A DNA stretch of 64,000 nucleotides from Novosphingobium aureum (GTDB lineage: Bacteria; Pseudomonadota; Alphaproteobacteria; Sphingomonadales; Sphingomonadaceae): contig NZ_JADZGI010000003.1 in NCBI RefSeq assembly GCF_015865035.1, forward strand, positions 248,001-312,000, written 5' to 3'. The notes under the pieces are model-generated. The model saw only the letters and a program-made list of their open reading frames with translations, was not told the DNA's origin and searched no databases. Shown here piece by piece: positions 59,602-64,000 of the stretch; position 1 is the stretch's first letter; each line of letters starts with the position of its first letter. The position numbers and the translations under genes were made by a program.

Positions 59602-60615
59602 ATGGGCAAACTTCTGACGATCCACGACGTGAACGACGTGCGGCTCGACGACTACCAGCGCCCCGGCGCCGGTCCCGCCGATGTCGTCATCCGCATGAAG
59701 GCGGTGGGCATCTGCGGCTCGGACCTCTCCTACATCAAGCACGGCGGCATCCCCGCGCCGGGCACGCTGACCGCGCTCGGCCACGAAGGGGCGGGCGAAG
59801 TGATCGAGGTGGGCGAGAAGGTGAGCGGCGTAAGCCCGGGCCAGCGCGTTATCGTCAACCCGATGATGACCCCCAGCTACATCGGCAGTGGCGGTCCGGA
59901 AGGCGCCTTCACCGAGGAACTGCTCGTGCGCGACGGCATCGCCGGGGTCAACATCCTGCCGATCCCCGAGGGCGTCTCCTACGAAGTCGCCGCGATGTGC
60001 GAACCGCTCGCGGTGGCGCTCCACGGCGTCAACCGCGCCCAGGCGAAGGAAGGCGAGAAGATCGTGATCTTCGGTTGCGGCCCGATCGGCCTTGGCATGG
60101 TGCTCTGGGCGATCGACCGCGGCTGCAAGGACGTGATCGCACTCGACCTCTCGGCCGACCGGCTCGAACGCGCGAAAGCGCTGGGGGCGCACGTCATCGA
60201 TCCGGGCAGCGAGGACGTCGCGGCGCGGATCCAGCAGATCCACGGCACGGTCAGCGTCTTCGGCAAGGAGAAGTCGCAGACCGACGCCTATATCGACGCT
60301 GCAGGCGGGCCCGCGATCCTCGGCCAGGTGGTAAGCCTCGCCAAGACCCATGCCCGCCACGTCATCACCGCCGCCTACCTCAAGCCCATCGAGCTTCCGG
60401 CAGGTCCGATGCTGACCACCGAGATGACCATCACCTCGGCAGTCGGCTATCCGACCGAAATGCCCGAGGTCATCGCCGCCATGCCGCGCCTCAAGGACAC
60501 CATCGCGGCGATGATCAGCCATACCCTGCCCTTCGAGGAGGTGATCGAGGGCCTCGCCATCGCCGCCTCGCCGCAATCGGGCAAGGTGATGATCGCCTTC
60601 GGGGACGCGCGATGA
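59602..60615 (+). CDS. Zinc-binding alcohol dehydrogenase family protein
   Basis: 337 residues starting MGKLLTIHDV. The catalytic zinc site includes GICGSDLSYIKHGG and GHEGAGEV; the cofactor loop is FGCGPIGLGM and LDLSADRLERA selects NAD. The structural-zinc Cys cluster of classical ADHs is missing: NPMMTPSYIGSGGPEGAF replaces it. Overlaps the next gene by 4 bases. Together with the SDR it suggests successive alcohol oxidation. Confidence 0.88.
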   Translation: MGKLLTIHDVNDVRLDDYQRPGAGPADVVIRMKAVGICGSDLSYIKHGGIPAPGTLTALGHEGAGEVIEVGEKVSGVSPGQRVIVNPMMTPSYIGSGGPEGAFTEELLVRDGIAGVNILPIPEGVSYEVAAMCEPLAVALHGVNRAQAKEGEKIVIFGCGPIGLGMVLWAIDRGCKDVIALDLSADRLERAKALGAHVIDPGSEDVAARIQQIHGTVSVFGKEKSQTDAYIDAAGGPAILGQVVSLAKTHARHVITAAYLKPIELPAGPMLTTEMTITSAVGYPTEMPEVIAAMPRLKDTIAAMISHTLPFEEVIEGLAIAASPQSGKVMIAFGDAR

Positions 60616-61853
60616 ACGCCCCGGCCTCCGAAGGTGCCGCAAAAGAGCAGCCCGCGCTGGCCAGCCTCGTGCGGCAGGGCGACACGCAGACGCAGGCCGA
60701 CCACATCGCGCCGGGCATCTTCGGCGTGCGCGACATCTCCAACGCCTATCTCGTGACGAGCGAGGAAGGCGACCTGATGATCAACACCGGCTTCATGGAC
60801 AATGCCGCGCGCAACGCGGCCCTGCTCGCCCCGCACCGCAAGGGACCCTTGCGCGCCATCGTCCTCACACAAAGCCATGCGGACCATTTCGGCGGCCTCG
60901 ACACCTTCCGCGAAGACGGCACACAACTGCTCGGCGGGCCCGGTTTCGCGGCCAACTGGCAGGACATGAAACGCCTCCAGCCCTTCTTCGCGCCGCGCTC
61001 GCGCAAGCTGTGGGGGGCAACGCTCAAGCGCGGCGCGAACCCCGCGCCGCCGCCCGAGGTGAGCCCAGAAGAAATCGCCGAGCCCTGCACGCTCACGCTG
61101 GGCGAGCGGCGCATCGAACTGCTCCACACCCCCGAGGGCGAGACCACCGACGCGCTCACCGTCTGGCTGCCGAACGAACGCATTGCCTTCACCGGCAACC
61201 TGTTCGGCCCGGTCTGGCTCTCGATGCCCAACTTCAACACGCTTCGCGGCGACCGCCCGCGCTCGGTGCGCACCTTCCTCGCCTCGCTCGAACGCGTGCG
61301 CGCGCTCGAACCCGAGATCGTGGTCACCGGCCATGGCGAGCCGATCCGCGGTGCCGCACGCATCCGCGCCGACCTCGACCGGGTCCACGCCGCCGTCAGC
61401 CACGTGCGTGAGGCGACCATCGCGGGCATGAACGCAGGCCGCTCGCTGCACGAACTCATGCGCGAGATCGCCGTGCCCGAGGAAATCGCCATCGCCGAGA
61501 TGCACGGCAAGACCAGCTGGACGGTCAAGGCGATCTGGCACGAACAGGCAGGCTGGTTCCGCTACGAGAGCACCACCGAGCTCTACGGCGTGCCGCGCAG
61601 CGCGGTAGACGCCGACCTCGTCGCGCTCGCCGGAGCCGATGCCCTCGCCCGGCGCGCTGCGGACCATGCCGCACAAGACCGCCCGCTCGAGGCACTGCAC
61701 TTGTGCGACATCGTGCTCGGCGCCGAGCCCGACCATCCCGGCGCACGCCAAGCCAGGCACACGGCGCTCGCCATCCTGCTGGACCGCTCGGGCGGCAGTA
61801 ATCTGTCGGAGACGATGTGGCTGCGCTCCGAAATAGCCGCGTGTTCGGAGTGA
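60612..61853 (+). CDS. Metallo-beta-lactamase-fold protein with alkylsulfatase-type dimerisation domain
   Basis: 413 residues. The MBL domain has TQSHADHFGG at about 86-95, where the usual HxHxDH is QSHADH: the first His is replaced by Gln. The second metal loop normally ending AEN in SdsA1 reads FTGNLFG. The C-terminal segment (GRSLHELMREIAVP, GKTSWTVKAIWHEQAGWF, AAQDRPLEALHLCDIVLGAEPDHPGARQA) resembles the dimerisation domain of alkylsulfatases. It is shorter than the roughly 650-residue SdsA1. Activity is doubtful with this site; it may have altered metal chemistry. Confidence 0.8.
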   Translation: MNAPASEGAAKEQPALASLVRQGDTQTQADHIAPGIFGVRDISNAYLVTSEEGDLMINTGFMDNAARNAALLAPHRKGPLRAIVLTQSHADHFGGLDTFREDGTQLLGGPGFAANWQDMKRLQPFFAPRSRKLWGATLKRGANPAPPPEVSPEEIAEPCTLTLGERRIELLHTPEGETTDALTVWLPNERIAFTGNLFGPVWLSMPNFNTLRGDRPRSVRTFLASLERVRALEPEIVVTGHGEPIRGAARIRADLDRVHAAVSHVREATIAGMNAGRSLHELMREIAVPEEIAIAEMHGKTSWTVKAIWHEQAGWFRYESTTELYGVPRSAVDADLVALAGADALARRAADHAAQDRPLEALHLCDIVLGAEPDHPGARQARHTALAILLDRSGGSNLSETMWLRSEIAACSE

Positions 61854-62091
61854 TGGGGCCGGATTTTCCCACCGGGAGTGCGCGGTTTTGGCGTGAGGCT
61901 TGCTCTGGCTTATCGAAGCGAGACAGGGGCAATTAAGCGCCCATTCAAGTCGCTCAACGGCTATTCCGACGATCCCGAAAGCTGCCCTTCGGCTTTGCAT
62001 AGACAGCGCCTGACTGAACGGCAGGAAATGGGGAACAGTCTTCCCGGCCCGAATGGCTCTGGTGCGGGGGGAAGAGGACATCAGAAAGGGC

Positions 62092-62388
62092 TTAACGGAG
62101 CCGCTGTTCGTTCAAGATAATCTCTGCTCCTGCCGAGACTTCGAAGTTGCCAGATTCAGCAAGTTCCACCAGTAAATCGACTATCGACGAACAGTCGTAG
62201 TTTCCGAGGCAGTATACCAGCGTCCCGCGATTATTAACGAGTTCCGGCCTCTGAATTAGTTCTACGATATGCCAAAAAAGACTTGGGTCCTTCGTATCAG
62301 AAAGCTCCAGTGCGAGCGAGTTTCGTTCCAAGTGACTATCAGTCACTTCAAGGCGATGCAGCTTGTTCAAAATTTCAGCCTCGTTCAT
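62092..62388 (-). CDS. HEAT-repeat-like small protein
   Basis: 98 residues from MNEAEILNKLHRL; a longer start at 62478 is less likely. Leu-rich helical pattern: RNSLALELSDTKDPSLFWHIVELIQRPEL, RGTLVYCLGNYDCSSIVDLLVELAES. This resembles two or three HEAT repeats as in small immunity-type or scaffold proteins. Base use is clearly less GC-rich than its neighbours, suggesting acquisition. No toxin partner is visible. Confidence 0.6.
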   Translation of the reverse strand: MNEAEILNKLHRLEVTDSHLERNSLALELSDTKDPSLFWHIVELIQRPELVNNRGTLVYCLGNYDCSSIVDLLVELAESGNFEVSAGAEIILNEQRLR

Positions 62389-62818
62389 GGCTTCATTCTG
62401 GCTGAAGGCGTTGATGACAGCAATGTCGGCGTGTCCGGAACGGCAGCTATTTGCCGATAGCCGCCTCAAAGCTGACATTCCGAAACCGGCCGGTTATGGT
62501 AGTCAGTGACAGCCTGAACCTACGGCAGCTTCTGCTAGTGTGACCCGAGACCGAGAATGACCGCTATGTCGGCGAGTGCTGACGATCGTGGTGGCCCGTC
62601 TAACGTCTGTTTTCCGCGCTCTTGCTCCTAAAAGCTGCCGGGTCTGTAAACGGCCATTTTAAGCCACCTAGTATCACACCTGTTCCCTTCCCTAGGCCAT
62701 GCGGTGTGGACAAATTTACTGGCCTTGGAAGGTGGCAATTGAGGCTTGAAAAACCAAGGCGCATGGTAGGCGGCAGATGTGCTGCCAACTGGCACCTCGA
62801 CCGGATCTAGCCTGATCT
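62389..62818. other. Lower-GC intergenic region, no gene seen
   Basis: 430 bases with mixed composition. A perfect 12-bp palindrome AACCGGCCGGTT lies at 62484-62495, about 95 bases upstream of the HEAT-like gene, and could be a regulatory site. Short frames here look random. Confidence 0.5.
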
Positions 62819-63679
62819 TCACTCGGCACCCTCTCGCCTGAGCAGGTCGTCGAGATGTCGAACCATCTCTGGCGCTGACATTTCAATGCTTCCGCCGTGC
62901 CCAGCGAAAATTCGAGAAAACCCCAAACCCCGCAGAGCCGCGATCGACGCAATCTGCTGGTCCCAGTCGAACCAGCAATAGCGCCTGTATCCACGCAGCC
63001 GCCGCTCGTTGTGATCCCATGCCAGTGTATCGCCTGTAAACAACGTATCTCCGGCGACCAGATAGGCCACGCTTCCGCGCGTATGACCCGGGATCGGCAC
63101 GATCCTGATTTCGGGATGGGGCGAGGCAAGGTCGTCGTCGTGAATGATCCGATTGGCAAAGGGCGCGGCATCGGCGTCCGCCTGGTGAATCCAAACATCA
63201 GCACCGAAATATTCGGCATAACGTTTAGTATCACCGATATCGTCGCGATGAGTCAGAAGGATGTGATCCAGCCCGCCGCGCTGCTCCATCCAGCTTGCCA
63301 GCCGGGTCGACCATCCCGGCCCGTCCACAAGGAAATTCATATCGCCCGCGCGGCCGAAGTAAGAGTGCGCCCCATAGGAACCTTTCGTGTTGTGGCCCAT
63401 CCGAAAATAGCCAGCGACCTCTTCGGGAAACAACGGTCCGTATTTAGGCAGACCATCCGGCGGCCTTACAGCGCCGACCGGGCACAATTGCGCGGCCTTC
63501 CAGGCGGCCTCGATCTCTTTGTCGGTTTCCGGCTGCCTGGCGAATACCGATTGGCCACTTTTTTCAACCAGCAATTCAGGGGCGATGGAACGCGATGCCA
63601 TGCAATTGATGCATCGCGATTCCACAGTCCATCGGTCGCCTGTCGTCCCGCCTTCGGTCTGCCTGTCGTTCATCGGCAT
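62819..63679 (-). CDS. Ferredoxin-domain/metallo-beta-lactamase fusion protein
   Basis: 286 residues from MPMNDRQTEGG; GAGGAG 10 bases upstream favours this Met over MNDRQ. N-terminal ferredoxin-like part: RCINCMASRSIAPELL and AAQLCPVGAV, with C-x-x-C and a later C-P. The MBL part has LLTHRDDIGD in place of HxHxDH, then IPGHTRGSVAYLVAGDTLFTGDTLAWD and AGHGGS. Proteins with a ferredoxin-like front and the THRDD variant are a known MBL subgroup. Fourteen bases downstream of the SDR gene. Function unknown. Confidence 0.83.
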   Translation of the reverse strand: MPMNDRQTEGGTTGDRWTVESRCINCMASRSIAPELLVEKSGQSVFARQPETDKEIEAAWKAAQLCPVGAVRPPDGLPKYGPLFPEEVAGYFRMGHNTKGSYGAHSYFGRAGDMNFLVDGPGWSTRLASWMEQRGGLDHILLTHRDDIGDTKRYAEYFGADVWIHQADADAAPFANRIIHDDDLASPHPEIRIVPIPGHTRGSVAYLVAGDTLFTGDTLAWDHNERRLRGYRRYCWFDWDQQIASIAALRGLGFSRIFAGHGGSIEMSAPEMVRHLDDLLRREGAE

Positions 63680-63693
63680 GAAGTCGATACTCC

Positions 63694-64000
63694 TCAGTGG
63701 AAAGTTGCGCCGCCATCGATCACCATGATCTGGCCGGTCAGGAATTCGGCCGCATCGCTCGCTAGAAAAACGCATGCCCCGGCAAGATCGTCTGGCCGCT
63801 CCTCCCTGCGGATTGACCGAGAGGCGACGACGCCGTCGCGCATCGCCTGCGAAAACGCCGCGTTGCTCTCGATCCCTTCGGTGATCGTCAGGCCGGGCGC
63901 GAGTGCGTTGACGGTCACCCCATCCTGCCCGACTTCGGTCGCCAGAGAGCGGGTCAACGAAACGATCGCGCCTTTGCTGGCGATGTAATGAAGCATATTG
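63694..64000 (-). CDS. SDR family oxidoreductase, 5' end missing
   Basis: The C-terminal 100 or so residues run off the right edge. YIASK is the catalytic Tyr/Lys pair; NALAPGLTITEG, RREERPDDLAGACVFLASDAAEFLTGQIMVIDGGATF are typical SDR C-terminal elements. It precedes the ferredoxin/MBL gene by 14 bases, indicating a shared operon. Confidence 0.88.
   Translation of the reverse strand, partial: NMLHYIASKGAIVSLTRSLATEVGQDGVTVNALAPGLTITEGIESNAAFSQAMRDGVVASRSIRREERPDDLAGACVFLASDAAEFLTGQIMVIDGGATFH

Noticed and set aside
1..64000. CRISPR arrays, tRNA or rRNA genes, insertion sequences
   Set aside because: No regularly spaced repeats, cloverleaf-like sequences, rRNA-conserved stretches or transposase motifs were recognised.

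Overview
The window is strongly GC-rich and densely packed. Genes are mostly metabolic, with frequent 1-8 base start/stop overlaps. Two large TonB-dependent receptors, several CoA-dependent catabolic clusters, TetR/IclR/MarR regulators and many SDR, crotonase and CoA-ligase paralogues point to an alphaproteobacterium of the sphingomonad type (Novosphingobium-like). That assignment is inference from gene content: there is no rRNA, tRNA or housekeeping marker in the window. I see no CRISPR array, transposase or phage structural gene.

Layout. (1) 1-7138: the 3' part of an arylsulfatase, a crotonase plus EthD-domain pair, an outer-membrane phospholipase A, an SMP-30-type lactonase and a second crotonase. 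(2) 7744-13001: a TonB receptor followed by PepSY membrane protein, DUF2271, DUF4198 and ApbE. The DUF2271 protein carries a D-x-x-S-G-A-T flavinylation motif, so this looks like an iron-uptake unit with a flavin-dependent periplasmic reduction step. (3) 13272-19050: HyuA/HyuB-type hydantoinase/oxoprolinase subunits and an MFS exporter on the minus strand. (4) 19261-25123: thiolase, MarR, TetR, a GH79-like lipoprotein with a TetR-operator-like palindrome, a small secreted protein and an SDR. (5) 25337-32792: two family III CoA-transferases (one apparently domain-permuted), a small conserved protein, an acyl-CoA ligase, an amidohydrolase, a two-part crotonase and an IclR regulator.

(6) 33368-42679 is the best defined catabolic cluster, transcribed divergently from a P450/ferredoxin intergenic region. 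Leftward: P450, DUF35 zinc-ribbon protein, SCP2-type thiolase without the nucleophilic Cys, DUF2889 and a metal-dependent amidohydrolase. Rightward: 3Fe-4S ferredoxin, SDR, a fused double acyl-CoA dehydrogenase and a crotonase. Together they suggest hydroxylation, alcohol oxidation and beta-oxidation or retro-aldol shortening of a hydrophobic, possibly isoprenoid or steroid-like, substrate. (7) 43030-49496: TetR, aldehyde dehydrogenase, SDR, a duplicated dimeric alpha/beta-barrel protein and a second TonB receptor. (8) 49839-61853: cupin, SDR, a full-length arylsulfatase, SnoaL-like protein, acyl-CoA ligase, AcuI-type reductase, TetR and sulfotransferase, then divergently SDR, zinc alcohol dehydrogenase and an alkylsulfatase-like metallo-beta-lactamase protein with a degenerate metal site. 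Sulfate-ester chemistry runs through this block. (9) 61854-64000 has visibly lower GC and holds a HEAT-like small protein, a ferredoxin/metallo-beta-lactamase fusion and the C-terminal part of an SDR.

The most interesting observations are the flavinylation module, the P450/Ltp2-like/DUF35 cluster, the sulfatase-sulfotransferase block, and two clear inverted-repeat operators next to TetR and IclR genes.
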